Assembly (NCBI RefSeq): GCF_016598485.1
Contig: NZ_JAEMUW010000001.1
Span: forward strand, 310,001 to 374,000
Origin: Micromonospora coerulea
GTDB lineage: Bacteria; Actinomycetota; Actinomycetes; Mycobacteriales; Micromonosporaceae
Reading direction: 5' to 3'
Length of the DNA stretch: 64,000 bases
Shown: positions 55,953 to 64,000 of the stretch, in pieces
Layout of the letters: every line of letters starts with the position of its first letter
Position numbering within the stretch: the first letter of the stretch is position 1
Translations under genes and position numbers: made by a program
The notes under the pieces: generated by a model
Database searches by the model: none
Told to the model about the DNA's origin: nothing
What the model saw: only the letters and a program-made list of their open reading frames with translations

Positions 55953-57542
55953 ATGACTCAGGAAACGCAGGCGGCTACGAGACCCAACGTACGGGTCGTC
56001 CTGTTCGGCCTCATGATCGCGATGATGCTCGCGATGCTCGACAACATGATCGTCAGCACCGCGCTGCCGCGGATCGTCGGTGAGTTCGGCGGCGTCGACC
56101 ACTTCACCTGGGTGGTCACCGCGTACGTGCTGGGCACCACCGTCTCCACCCCGATCTGGGGCAAGCTGGGTGACCTCTACGGCCGCAAGACGGTCTTCCT
56201 CACCTCAGTGGTCATTTTCCTGGTCGGCTCGGCCCTCTGCGGCATGTCCGGCTCCGACATGTTCGGCGGTTCCGGGAACGGCATGATCGAGCTGATCGCC
56301 TTCCGCGCCGTCCAGGGCCTCGGCGCGGGCGGCCTGATGGTCGGCGTGATGGCGATCATCGGCGACCTGGTACCGCCCCGCGAGCGTGGCCGGTACCAGG
56401 GCATGATCGCCGGCATCATGGCCATCGCCATGGTGGCCGGCCCGCTGGTCGGCGGCTTCATCACCGACAACCTCTCCTGGCGCTGGGCCTTCTACGTGAA
56501 CCTGCCGCTCGGCGGCGTCGCACTGCTGGTCCTCGCCACCACCATGCACCTGCCGAAGTACCGCACCGAGCACAAGATCGACTGGCTGGGCGCGGCGCTG
56601 CTCTCCGTCGGCATCACCGCGATCGTCCTGGTCACCACCTGGGGCGGCAACTCCTACGACTGGACCTCCCTGCCGATCCTCGGCCTCGCCGTCCTCGCCG
56701 CGGTCGCGCTGGTGGCCTTCGGGTTCGTCGAGCGGCGGGTCCCCGAGCCGATCCTGCCGCTGGCGCTCTTCGCCAACCGCAACTTCGCGCTGATCTCGGT
56801 GATCGGCTTCCTGCTCGGCTTCGCGATGTTCGGCGCGATGAACTTCCTGCCGCTCTACCAGCAGACCGTGCAGGGCGCCTCGGCCACGAACAGCGGCCTG
56901 CTGCTGCTGCCGCTGATGTTCGGCATGCTGGTGGTCTCGCTGGTGGTCGGCCGGGCCATCACCAGGACCGGCCGGTACCGGATGTTCCCGATCGTCGGCG
57001 GCGTGGTGATGGCCGCCGGCATGGTCCTGCTCAGCCGCCTCGACGTGGACACCAGCAAGGCCATGTCCTCGCTCTACATGGTCGTGCTCGGCGTCGGCAT
57101 GGGCTTCCTGATGCAGACCTCGATGCTGATCGCGCAGAACAGCGTCGAGCAGAAGGACCTGGGCGCGGCCAGCGGCGCGGCCACCTTCTTCCGCTCCATC
57201 GGCGGCTCCTTCGGCATCTCGCTCTTCGGGGCGATCTTCGCCAACCGGCTCGCCGACTCCGCCGCCGGCGGCGCGTTCAGCGGCGGTGGCGGCGAGGGCC
57301 GCGGCCTGGACCTGGAGAAGCTCAAGGAGTTGCCGGCGCAGGCCCGCGAGCTGGTGCTCGGTGGCCTCTCCGACGCCATCTCGCACGTGTTCCTCTGGGC
57401 GGTGCTCTTCACCATCGTGGTGCCGGTGCTCGCCTGGTTCATCAAGGAGGTCCCGCTCCGCTCGGCCAACGACGTCCCGCCGGCGGACGCCACCCCGGAG
57501 GAGCAGGCCGAGGCAGCCCTGGGCAAGGCCGGGGTCGCCTGA
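55953..57542 (+). CDS. MFS drug efflux transporter, DHA2 (14-TM) family
   Basis: 529 residues with 14 predicted transmembrane helices. Motif A GKLGDLYGRK, MFS DHA2 start MIAMMLAMLDNMIVSTALPRIVGEF, and NLPLGGVALL in helix-5 region. DHA2 pumps export cationic or lipophilic drugs using the proton gradient. ATG 55953 has GGGGGAGC upstream. The neighbouring TetR protein is likely its regulator. The last ~20 residues are polar. Substrate unknown; resistance to a cationic or peptide-like antibiotic is plausible. Confidence 0.93.
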   Translation: MTQETQAATRPNVRVVLFGLMIAMMLAMLDNMIVSTALPRIVGEFGGVDHFTWVVTAYVLGTTVSTPIWGKLGDLYGRKTVFLTSVVIFLVGSALCGMSGSDMFGGSGNGMIELIAFRAVQGLGAGGLMVGVMAIIGDLVPPRERGRYQGMIAGIMAIAMVAGPLVGGFITDNLSWRWAFYVNLPLGGVALLVLATTMHLPKYRTEHKIDWLGAALLSVGITAIVLVTTWGGNSYDWTSLPILGLAVLAAVALVAFGFVERRVPEPILPLALFANRNFALISVIGFLLGFAMFGAMNFLPLYQQTVQGASATNSGLLLLPLMFGMLVVSLVVGRAITRTGRYRMFPIVGGVVMAAGMVLLSRLDVDTSKAMSSLYMVVLGVGMGFLMQTSMLIAQNSVEQKDLGAASGAATFFRSIGGSFGISLFGAIFANRLADSAAGGAFSGGGGEGRGLDLEKLKELPAQARELVLGGLSDAISHVFLWAVLFTIVVPVLAWFIKEVPLRSANDVPPADATPEEQAEAALGKAGVA

Positions 57543-57551
57543 CGCACCCGC

Positions 57552-57592
57552 CGCGGCCACGCCGACCCGACCCCGGGTACGGCGTGGCCGCG
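57552..57592 (+). terminator. Terminator hairpin after the efflux gene
   Basis: Perfect 13-bp stem CGCGGCCACGCCG (57552-57564) / CGGCGTGGCCGCG (57580-57592) with a 15-nt loop. Confidence 0.65.
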
Positions 57593-57726
57593 CCGCGTTC
57601 CCGGCCCACCCCGCCGACTCCGGCCGGTGGCGCGCCGCCCGCCCTCCCGCACCGCTGGCCGTCCTCGCGCTCGCCGTCCACTGTGCGCACCCCGCCAGGC
57701 GCCGTCCCGGTCGGCTGGAGGCCGGG

Positions 57727-59559
57727 TCAGCGGCGGCGGAAGGGTCCGGTCAGGCGGTGCCAGAGGCGGGCCAGCCGGCCCGGTCGGGCGGTGCCGGTGG
57801 CCGGTGCACCGGTCAGCTCGTGGGCCAGGGCGGTGGTCGCCGGGTCGAGATCCGGGGTGGCGAGGGCCAGGTGGGCCACGGAGGTGGCGATCGGGACCCG
57901 GCGCTCGCGGGCCACCGCGGCCACGTCGGCGAGGCGTTCGGCCATCACCCGGGCCACGTCGGGGCGTACCGCGGGGTCGACCCAGGCGGCGGTGACCAGG
58001 GCGAAGAGCGCCGCTTCGGTGGTCCAGTCCTCGACGCCCCAGACCAGTTCCAGCAGCACCCGCCGGCGGGTGGACCCGGCCCACGGTTCGTCCGTGCGGT
58101 GGTGCAGCAGGCCGAGGCAGGCCCAGACCTGGACGCACCGGACCCAGAGTGAGGGGTCCTGGCCGGCGAGCACCCGGCCCAACGCGGTCGGTGGCGCCTC
58201 GGGCGGGTGCACCAGCAGACCGAGCAGGTCGGCCAGTTCCAGCGTGGCCAGCCCGACCGCGGCGTCGTACGCGGCCGGCGGGTGCGGCCACGCCGGGTGG
58301 GCGAGCTGCCGGATCCGGTCCGCCGCCGCAGGCGAGGGGACGGGCAGGGCGGGCGCGGCGGTGGTGCCGTCGTACCGCCAGAGCTGACAGGTGGTGGCCC
58401 GGCGGGGCTCGCGCGGGTCCGGGTCCGCCACCGCGGCGACCTCCACGTCGATCCCGGGCACGGCCGTGGCGACGGTATGCATCGCGCTGGGCGGCTCCAG
58501 CGCGTCCAGCCGTACCGCGATCCGGGCGGCGCCCTCGGCGGTGAGGGCCTGCCGCAGCGCGTCCAGCATCGGGCCGCCGGCCGGGGTGACCTGGCCCAGC
58601 CAGGGCCGGCTGCGGCAGCTCTCGGCGAGGTCGCCGTGCTCGTGGGTGTCGTCGGGATGGTCGCGGGCGAAGTCGGCCAGGGCGACGAGGTGCAGCACGT
58701 CCCCGTCGCGCTGGAAGCGCAGCCGGTGCGCGGTGTGTACCGCGCAGTCGAAGGTGGGGTCACGGGCCAGGGCGCGGTCGATCCAGTCCAGCGCCTCGTC
58801 GAGCCGACCGGTGTCGGCGAGCGTGCCGGCGATGTCGGCGTAGACCGCGAGGTCGTCGGGGTCGTGTTCGACGGCCCGGCCGAGCGCGGCCAGGGCGTCG
58901 CGGGTCCGGCCGGCGCTGCGGTAGGCGTACCCGAGCCAGACCTCGCCGAGCTTGGACGGCTCCGCGCGTACTCCCCGAGCGGCCCAGGTGACGGCGAGGG
59001 CGACCTCGCCGATCCGCCGGGCCAGCGCGGACGCCGCGCCCAGCAGCAGCGCGTGCCCGGGGTGCACGGCGACCGCGTTGCCGGCCAGGGTGAGGTACGG
59101 CCGCAGCGGGTCGCGGAACTGCCGGGGAACCGGGTCCGGCACGGCCGCGCAGATCTGCATGAGGATCCGGGCGGTCCGCTCGGGATCGAGGCGTGCCGGC
59201 AGCTCGGGGGCGGTCACCCAGGGCACGCCCGCCCAGTCGGCGCCGGGCGCGTAGCCGGTGGCGGCCGCGAGCAGGTCGAGCCCCTCGGCGGGGCGGCCGG
59301 CGGCGGCGAGCAGGTGCGCGCGGGCCACCACCGCGCCGACGAATGCGTGGTGCCCGAGCGGGAAGAGATCCAGGTCGCCGCCGCTGGCCGCGGCGAGCCG
59401 GGAGAGGGCCTCGTGCACCTCGGGCCGGGTGGGGGCCTGGACGAGGGCGGCGGCGACGTGGTCGGCGGCGTGCTGGAGGTCCCCTTCGCCGAGCGCCAGG
59501 CGGGCGAGCGCGAGTTCCTCCTCCGCGGAGAGCGCGGGGTCGTCCGTTCCGTCGGGCAC
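57727..59559 (-). CDS. TPR-like large helical protein, unknown function
   Basis: 610 residues from GTG 59559. The N-terminal ~330 residues carry tetratricopeptide-like helices: ALARLALGEGDLQHAADHVAAAL, RAHLLAAAGRPAEGLDLLAAA, YRSAGRTRDALAALGRAVEHDPDDLAVYADIAGTL, DEALDWIDRALARDP. The C-terminal half has no known domain that I recognise. No signal peptide. Protein-protein interaction is likely. It lies opposite and divergent to the SIS-domain gene. AGAGG upstream of the start supports it over the longer frame (59757), which reads through promoter-like DNA. Confidence 0.75.
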   Translation of the reverse strand: MPDGTDDPALSAEEELALARLALGEGDLQHAADHVAAALVQAPTRPEVHEALSRLAAASGGDLDLFPLGHHAFVGAVVARAHLLAAAGRPAEGLDLLAAATGYAPGADWAGVPWVTAPELPARLDPERTARILMQICAAVPDPVPRQFRDPLRPYLTLAGNAVAVHPGHALLLGAASALARRIGEVALAVTWAARGVRAEPSKLGEVWLGYAYRSAGRTRDALAALGRAVEHDPDDLAVYADIAGTLADTGRLDEALDWIDRALARDPTFDCAVHTAHRLRFQRDGDVLHLVALADFARDHPDDTHEHGDLAESCRSRPWLGQVTPAGGPMLDALRQALTAEGAARIAVRLDALEPPSAMHTVATAVPGIDVEVAAVADPDPREPRRATTCQLWRYDGTTAAPALPVPSPAAADRIRQLAHPAWPHPPAAYDAAVGLATLELADLLGLLVHPPEAPPTALGRVLAGQDPSLWVRCVQVWACLGLLHHRTDEPWAGSTRRRVLLELVWGVEDWTTEAALFALVTAAWVDPAVRPDVARVMAERLADVAAVARERRVPIATSVAHLALATPDLDPATTALAHELTGAPATGTARPGRLARLWHRLTGPFRRR

Positions 59560-59663
59560 GTCGTCCTCTCGGTGAGTCGGTTCGCCGGCCGAGCAAGCGT
59601 AGGGGATGGTGCACCGATTCGGTGATCCACTGCGCATTGCTGCTCGTTCGATTGCTCGTGTGG

Positions 59664-59704
59664 GCGCAATGATGCAAGACTGAGCACCGATTGCGCGGCA
59701 ATCG
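59664..59704 (+). promoter_or_regulatory. Operator-like inverted repeats upstream of the SIS-domain gene
   Basis: GCGCAAT (59664-59670) and ATTGCGC (59690-59696) are perfect inverted arms 19 nt apart. The right arm is itself part of the palindrome CGATTGC-GCG-GCAATCG (59688-59704). A TTGC-rich stretch continues to the left. These AT-richer repeats lie 19-59 nt before the start codon, an ideal place for a sugar-responsive repressor site. Confidence 0.6.
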
Positions 59705-59722
59705 CGCAGAGGGGAGTTCTCC

Positions 59723-60775
59723 GTGACCCGTCCAGGCGCCGGCATGGCCGCCGACATCGACGAGCAGCCGGCCGGCTACGACCGCCTGCTCTCCGCCGAG
59801 CACGCCGGGGCGATCGCCCAGGTGGCGGCGGTGATCGCCGAGCGCCGGCCCCGGCACGTGGTCTTCACCGCCCGGGGCACCTCCGACCACGCGGCCCTCT
59901 ACGCGGCGTACCTGACCGAGATCCGCCTCGGCCTGCCCGCCGGCCTGGCTTCGCCGAGCGCGGTCACCGTCTACGGCGCCCGCCCCGACCTCTCCGACGC
60001 CCTGGTCGTCGGGGTCAGCCAGAGCGGCGGCTCGCCCGACCTGGCCGAGGTGCTCCGGACGGCCCGGGCCTCCGGCGCGCTCACCCTCGCCGTCACCAAC
60101 GCGCCCGACTCGCCGCTGGCGCAGACCGCCGAGCTCTCCGTCGACATCGCCGCCGGGCACGAGCGGGCCGTCGCGGCCACCAAGACGTACACCGCCGAGC
60201 TGCTCGCGCTGCTGCTGCTCATCGAGGGGGTACGCGCCGGCGACGGCGTGCTGCCGGCCGAGGAGCGGGCCGCGCTCGCCGCCCTGCCCGAGCTGGCCGA
60301 GCGCACCCTCACCGACCCCACCCCGGCCCAGCTCGCCCCGCGCTACCGGTTCGCCGCCCAGCTCGTCACCACCGGCCGCGGGTACGCCTACCCGACCGCG
60401 CGGGAGGCGGCGCTGAAGCTGATGGAGACCTCGTACCTGCCGGCGCTCGCCTTCTCCGGCGCCGACCTGCTGCACGGCCCCCTCGCCATGACCGACCCGG
60501 ACGTGCCGGTGCTCGCGGTGGTCGGCTCCGGCCCGGGCGGCCGGTCGATGGGGGAGGTGCTGCCCCGGCTCGGCGAGCGCCGCGCCGACGTGGTGGTGGT
60601 CGGCTCCGCCGACGTCGAGGGGGCCACCCGGATCGCCGTCCCCGAGGTCGACGAGCGGTACGCCCCGCTGCTGGACATCCTTCCGTTGCAGCGGCTCGCG
60701 CTGGCGCTGGCGCTGGCCCGGGGCGAGGACCCGGACGCCCCGCGCGGGCTGAAGAAGATCACCGCGACGATGTGA
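59723..60775 (+). CDS. Double SIS-domain sugar-phosphate isomerase/aminotransferase-like protein
   Basis: 350 residues with two SIS domains, as in the isomerase half of GlmS and in AgaS. SIS1: HVVFTARGTSDHAALYAAYL, VVGVSQSGGSPDLAEVL (SQSGxSPD), VTNAPDSPLA, AATKTYTAELLALLLL. SIS2: REAALKLMETSYLPALAFSGADLLHGPLAM, a typical glucosamine-phosphate ligand segment. No glutaminase domain is present. It likely deaminates or isomerises a hexosamine phosphate. The nearby palindrome points to control by an amino-sugar sensor. GTG 59723 with GAGGGGAG upstream. Confidence 0.88.
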   Translation: MTRPGAGMAADIDEQPAGYDRLLSAEHAGAIAQVAAVIAERRPRHVVFTARGTSDHAALYAAYLTEIRLGLPAGLASPSAVTVYGARPDLSDALVVGVSQSGGSPDLAEVLRTARASGALTLAVTNAPDSPLAQTAELSVDIAAGHERAVAATKTYTAELLALLLLIEGVRAGDGVLPAEERAALAALPELAERTLTDPTPAQLAPRYRFAAQLVTTGRGYAYPTAREAALKLMETSYLPALAFSGADLLHGPLAMTDPDVPVLAVVGSGPGGRSMGEVLPRLGERRADVVVVGSADVEGATRIAVPEVDERYAPLLDILPLQRLALALALARGEDPDAPRGLKKITATM

Positions 60776-60800
60776 CCTCCGACGTGTCACGCTGTGTCTC

Positions 60801-62345
60801 GTGTCCACGCTGCGCGACCTCGCCGAGGAGCACACCCAGCTCCGCCCGGCCGACATCGACCACCTGCACCGGATCGCCGGGGACTGGCAACTGCTGTCCG
60901 ACCTCTCCTTCGCCGACCTGCTGCTGTGGGTGCCGGTGGACGGCGACGGAACGTTCCTCTGCGTGGCCCAGGTCCGCCCGACGACCGCCCCCACCGCGTA
61001 CCTCGATGACCAGGTGGGGCGGATCGTCGGCGGGCCCGAGGTGGCGCACCTGGAGGTCGCCCACCGGCAGGGCCGGATCTGGCGGGAGGGCGACCCGGTC
61101 TGGTACGGCGACGTGCCCGCCCGGCACGAGGCGATCCCGGTGCGGCTGCGTACCGCCGACGGGGAGGCCGGCGAGGTGGTCGCCGTGGTCGGCCGGGACA
61201 CCAACCTCTCCACCGCCCGCACGCCCAGCCAGCTGGAACTGAACTACCTGACCACCGCCGACGACCTGGCCCAGATGATCGCCGACGGCACCTTCCCGCC
61301 GCCCCGGCATCCCGGCGAGACCACCTCCGCGCCCCGGGTCGGCGACGGCCTGGTCCGGCTGGACGCCAACGGCAAGGTCACCTACGCCAGCCCGAACGCG
61401 CAGTCCGCGTACCGCCGGTTGGGCTACGCCTCCCACCTGGTGGGGGAGGATCTGGCCAAGCTGCACCGTCGGCTGGCCGGCGACCCCCTGGAAGGCACCG
61501 ACGCGGCCAACGCCATCCTGGCCGCGCTGCGCGGGGACGCCCCGCCCCGGCGGGAGGTCGACGCGCGCGGCGCCACCATGCTCACCCGGGCGCTGCCGCT
61601 GATGCCGGCCGGCGTGCCGATCGGGGCGCTGGTGCTGGTCCGCGACATCACCGAGGTACGCCGCCGGGACCGCGCCCTGATCACCAAGGACGCCACCATC
61701 CGGGAGATCCACCACCGGGTGAAGAACAACCTTCAGACCGTGGCCGCCCTGCTGCGCCTCCAGGCCCGCCGGGTCGCCATGCCGGAGGCCCGGGTGGCCC
61801 TGGAGGAGTCGGTCCGCCGGGTCGCCTCGATCGCGCTGGTCCACGAGACGCTCTCCATGTCCAGCGACGAGGCGGTGGAGTTCGACGGCATCGTCGACCG
61901 GGTGGCCAGCGCGGCCACCGAGGTCGCGGCGACCGAGGTGACGGTCGGCATGCGCCGTACCGGCAGCTTCGGCGTGCTGCCCGCCGAGATCGCCACCTCG
62001 CTGGTGATGGTCCTCAACGAGCTGCTGCTCAACGCCGTGGAGCACGGCTTCCCGCCCGGGGAGGAGGGCGCGGCCGCCGCCGAGGGGGACGGGAAGCCCG
62101 AGGTGGTGGTCTCGGCGCACCGGTTCCGCAAGCAGTTGCACGTCTCCGTCGCCGACAACGGGCGTGGCCTGCCCGAGCAGTTCGACGCCGAACGCGGCGG
62201 CCGGCTCGGCCTGCAGATCGTCCGGGCTCTGGTGACCGGGGAGCTGCGCGGCACCATCGAGCTGCGCAACGGCGCCACCGGCGGCACGGAGGCCGTGCTG
62301 GTGGTCCCCCTCGCCCGCGGCTCCGCCGACCGCCTGACCCCCTGA
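60801..62345 (+). CDS. pdtaS: PdtaS-type HisKA_2 sensor histidine kinase
   Basis: 514 residues, cytosolic. An N-terminal GAF-like domain (DLSFADLLLWVPVDGDGTFLCVAQVRPTTAPTAY), a PAS domain (RVGDGLVRLDANGKVTYASPNAQSAY), then the kinase: IREIHHRVKNNLQTVAALLRLQARR (HisKA_2 H-box) and GHKL ATPase with VLNELLLNAVEHGF (N-box), VADNGRGLPEQF (G1) and GGRLGLQIVRALV (G2). PdtaS (Rv3220c) phosphorylates PdtaR, an ANTAR RNA-binding antiterminator. It starts at GTG 60801, 7 nt after CACGCT (60788-60793), possibly leaderless. The PdtaR gene is not in this window. Confidence 0.92.
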   Translation: MSTLRDLAEEHTQLRPADIDHLHRIAGDWQLLSDLSFADLLLWVPVDGDGTFLCVAQVRPTTAPTAYLDDQVGRIVGGPEVAHLEVAHRQGRIWREGDPVWYGDVPARHEAIPVRLRTADGEAGEVVAVVGRDTNLSTARTPSQLELNYLTTADDLAQMIADGTFPPPRHPGETTSAPRVGDGLVRLDANGKVTYASPNAQSAYRRLGYASHLVGEDLAKLHRRLAGDPLEGTDAANAILAALRGDAPPRREVDARGATMLTRALPLMPAGVPIGALVLVRDITEVRRRDRALITKDATIREIHHRVKNNLQTVAALLRLQARRVAMPEARVALEESVRRVASIALVHETLSMSSDEAVEFDGIVDRVASAATEVAATEVTVGMRRTGSFGVLPAEIATSLVMVLNELLLNAVEHGFPPGEEGAAAAEGDGKPEVVVSAHRFRKQLHVSVADNGRGLPEQFDAERGGRLGLQIVRALVTGELRGTIELRNGATGGTEAVLVVPLARGSADRLTP

Positions 62346-62354
62346 CCCGGGGGG

Positions 62355-63941
62355 TCAGCGGGTGAGCAGGGCGACGGTGAGGCCGGGGTGGGGCCAGACC
62401 TGGCGGACGGTGAAGGCGTTGCGCAGGGCGGCGCCCTTCGCCCCGGGCACGGTGGCCAGCGGGTCGGCCGGCCGCCCGGCGACCACCAGCCAGACCCGCC
62501 GCACGCCGGCCAGGCACTCCGCCGGCCGGTCGCACTCGCTGGCCCAGAGGTCCGCACGCTGCCGCTGGTCGCGCACCACCAGCACGTCGCGGGGCCGCCG
62601 CGACCCCAGGTGGTACGCGACGCCGAGGTCCAGGAAGAGCCAACTGTCCCGGGGCGAGTAGACGATCACGTCGCCCGGCTGCTCCCGCTCCCCGATCACC
62701 CGGGCCACGCCCCGGTAGTCGACGGTCGCGCTGCGCGGCCACTCGTGGGTGCGGCGCAGCGCCGCCTGGTCGGGCAGGCCCAACAGTCCGGCCAGCGTCA
62801 CCACGGCGAGCGCCGGGGCCAGCCGTACGCCTGCCAGCGCCACCCCGGCCAGCAGGCAGGCGAACGGCACGATGAACACGAGGTACCGGGGCACCCACAG
62901 CGGCACCACGGTTCCGGCGGCGAAGAGCAGCAGCACCGGCAGCAGCGCGGCGGCGGACGGCAGCAGCGCCCGCCGCCCGAGCCGGCCGGCGCCCAGCGCG
63001 GCGAGGCCGAGCAGCAGCCCACCCACCGCGCCGCTCTGCGCCACCCCGCCGGGTAACGCCGCCAGATCGGTCAGCCGGGCCGGGTCCACCCAGTCGAGCT
63101 GCCGGGACCGCTGCCCCCGAGCCACCAGCACCAGCGGACCGACGAGCAGGACGGCCGGCGCCAGCGCCGCCAGCCACCACCGCAGGACGTGGCGATCCGC
63201 CGGGCGCACGCCGCCCGCTCCGCCGTTCTCGCCACGGTCGCCCGGGGTGCGCTCCTCGGCGGACGGCCCGGCGTTGGACGGCGGTTCGAGGCCGGCGGCG
63301 GCCGGTCCGCGCCACCGGGCGAGGAGCACCGCCACGGCGTGTGCGACGAGCAGGGTGAGCGCGATCAGGTGGGTCAGGCCCAGCGCCGAGACGGCGGCCG
63401 CGTAGCCCGCCCAGCGGATCCCCGACGGCCGGCGCAGCGCGCCGACCAGCAGCAGCGTGGCGAGCACCGCGAACAGCGTGGCCAGCGCGTAGGGGCGGGC
63501 CTCCTGGGCGTACCGGGAGGTGCCGGGCAGGACGGCGAAGAGCAGGCCGGCGAGCAGCCCGGCCCGGGCGTCGACCAGCCGCTCGCCGAGCCGGGCGGTG
63601 AGCGCGGCGGCGGCGGCCATGGCGAGCGCGGAGGGCAGCCGCAGGGCCGTCGGCGACGTCCCGGCCAGCCCGGTCCAGCCGTGCATGACCAGGTAGTACG
63701 GTCCGGTCGCGGCGTCGATGGTGCCGGCCAGCCGGACCAGGTCGCGGGCCGGGCGGGTGGCGGCGCTCCAGGTCGCCAGCTCGTCCCGCCACGGCTGGGC
63801 GTGACCGATTCCGGTGCCGGTGACGAGCAGGGTGAGCAGCGCCGGCCCCGCCCAGACCAGCCACGTCCGGCGGTCACCGGTCGTCCCGGCCGGTCCGGAG
63901 GCGGAGGCTGCGGTCACATCCCGCAGCGTCACACAGCGCAA
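62355..63941 (-). CDS. Membrane glycosyltransferase, GT39/ArnT-like (GT-C fold)
   Basis: 528 residues with about ten to eleven transmembrane helices. The N-terminus has the GT-C catalytic acid region: HAQPWRDELATWSAATRP (the early DE motif in the first extracytoplasmic loop). Then TGPYYLVMHGWTGLAG, LRLPSALAMAAAAALTARLG, and RYAQEARPYALATLF, all typical of polyprenyl-phosphate-sugar transferases. The C-terminal part is an extracytoplasmic soluble domain (VIVYSPRDSWLFLDLGVAYHL). TTG 63941, GTG 63932 and GTG 63917 are possible starts; none has a good ribosome site. Sugar donor and acceptor unknown. Confidence 0.82.
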   Translation of the reverse strand: MRCVTLRDVTAASASGPAGTTGDRRTWLVWAGPALLTLLVTGTGIGHAQPWRDELATWSAATRPARDLVRLAGTIDAATGPYYLVMHGWTGLAGTSPTALRLPSALAMAAAAALTARLGERLVDARAGLLAGLLFAVLPGTSRYAQEARPYALATLFAVLATLLLVGALRRPSGIRWAGYAAAVSALGLTHLIALTLLVAHAVAVLLARWRGPAAAGLEPPSNAGPSAEERTPGDRGENGGAGGVRPADRHVLRWWLAALAPAVLLVGPLVLVARGQRSRQLDWVDPARLTDLAALPGGVAQSGAVGGLLLGLAALGAGRLGRRALLPSAAALLPVLLLFAAGTVVPLWVPRYLVFIVPFACLLAGVALAGVRLAPALAVVTLAGLLGLPDQAALRRTHEWPRSATVDYRGVARVIGEREQPGDVIVYSPRDSWLFLDLGVAYHLGSRRPRDVLVVRDQRQRADLWASECDRPAECLAGVRRVWLVVAGRPADPLATVPGAKGAALRNAFTVRQVWPHPGLTVALLTR

Positions 63942-64000
63942 CCCGCCCGTCGGGCGGTCCGCCGATCCGCGCCGCCGGACTGCGCCGGGACGGTGACCCG

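Overview
The window is very GC-rich DNA (roughly 72-75% by eye) with dense genes, many GTG starts, start/stop overlaps of the GTGA/ATGA type, WhiB-family regulators, a mycoredoxin and an AdnAB-type helicase-nuclease pair. This points to an actinobacterium. The DUF397/XRE pair, the small Micromonosporaceae-type proteins and the recurrent intergenic repeats fit Micromonospora or a close relative (inference; no 16S or marker search was possible). Much of the gene content corresponds, in rearranged blocks, to the Mycobacterium tuberculosis interval around Rv3193c-Rv3230c: UPF0182, PDZ-Lon protease, DUF2342 protein, ABC1 kinase, whiB7, uvrD2, mrx1, nudC, adnAB, a DEAD-box helicase, pdtaS, the biotinyl-carrier protein, rsrA/rshA, sigR/sigH, SRAP protein, aroA and rsgA. 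The window is therefore conserved chromosomal core with local lineage-specific insertions. I see no prophage, IS element, CRISPR array or biosynthetic cluster.

Layout. 0-10 kb: end of a LOG-family gene, adnA-adnB (double-strand-break resection), a cold-shock protein followed by a DEAD-box RNA helicase, and a small membrane protein. 10-13.3 kb, minus strand: an SsuA/B/C-like ABC transporter operon ending in an Rrf2 regulator, with a palindrome at its promoter. 13.5-17.2 kb: an M16 peptidase pair (one active, one inactive) overlapping a zinc-less NudC. 17.3-19.2 kb: small protein, DUF397 and XRE/DUF5753 regulator. 19.6-23.3 kb: mrx1, uvrD2 and whiB7 with a long attenuator-type leader. 23.3-26.3 kb: ABC1 kinase, a frameshifted ThiF-like gene with 53-bp tandem repeats, a DnaA-box cluster and a DUF5679 zinc ribbon. 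26.7-33.6 kb: YgjP-type metallopeptidase, CofC/DUF2064-like protein, DUF2342 protein, PDZ-Lon protease and UPF0182 membrane protein. 33.9-34.2 kb: two initiator tRNA genes in tandem, followed by an internally deleted MFS remnant.

35-46.4 kb: orphan sugar-binding lipoprotein, purC, glpK divergent from a PRPP synthetase, an RsbW-like protein, a MacS/NarL-type two-component pair, DUF5709, a STAS-HATPase fusion, an SDR enzyme and a GT4 glycosyltransferase with a (KPVE)5 tail. 46.4-52.8 kb: DMT transporter, hisN, rsgA, aroA, SRAP protein, a second WhiB protein and an alpha/beta hydrolase. 53-55.3 kb: sigR-rsrA with a perfect autoregulatory promoter, the 24-residue ribosomal protein bL37, a biotinyl/lipoyl carrier and a GNAT acetyltransferase. 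55.3-57.5 kb: TetR repressor and DHA2 efflux pump with an operator between them. 57.7-64 kb: TPR-like protein, SIS-domain sugar isomerase, pdtaS and a membrane glycosyltransferase.

Common threads are DNA repair (adnAB, uvrD2, SRAP), thiol-oxidative stress (sigR/rsrA, mrx1) and antibiotic response (whiB7, TetR/efflux). Regulation looks unusually legible. Many genes have a TANNNT/CANNNT -10 box 6-8 nt before the start codon (leaderless mRNAs), and strong hairpin terminators separate convergent units. The best leads for novelty are the whiB7 leader, the DnaA-box cluster, the dispersed repeat that supplies stop codons in two gene pairs, a likely CTG start for rsgA and the frameshift/tandem-repeat region.
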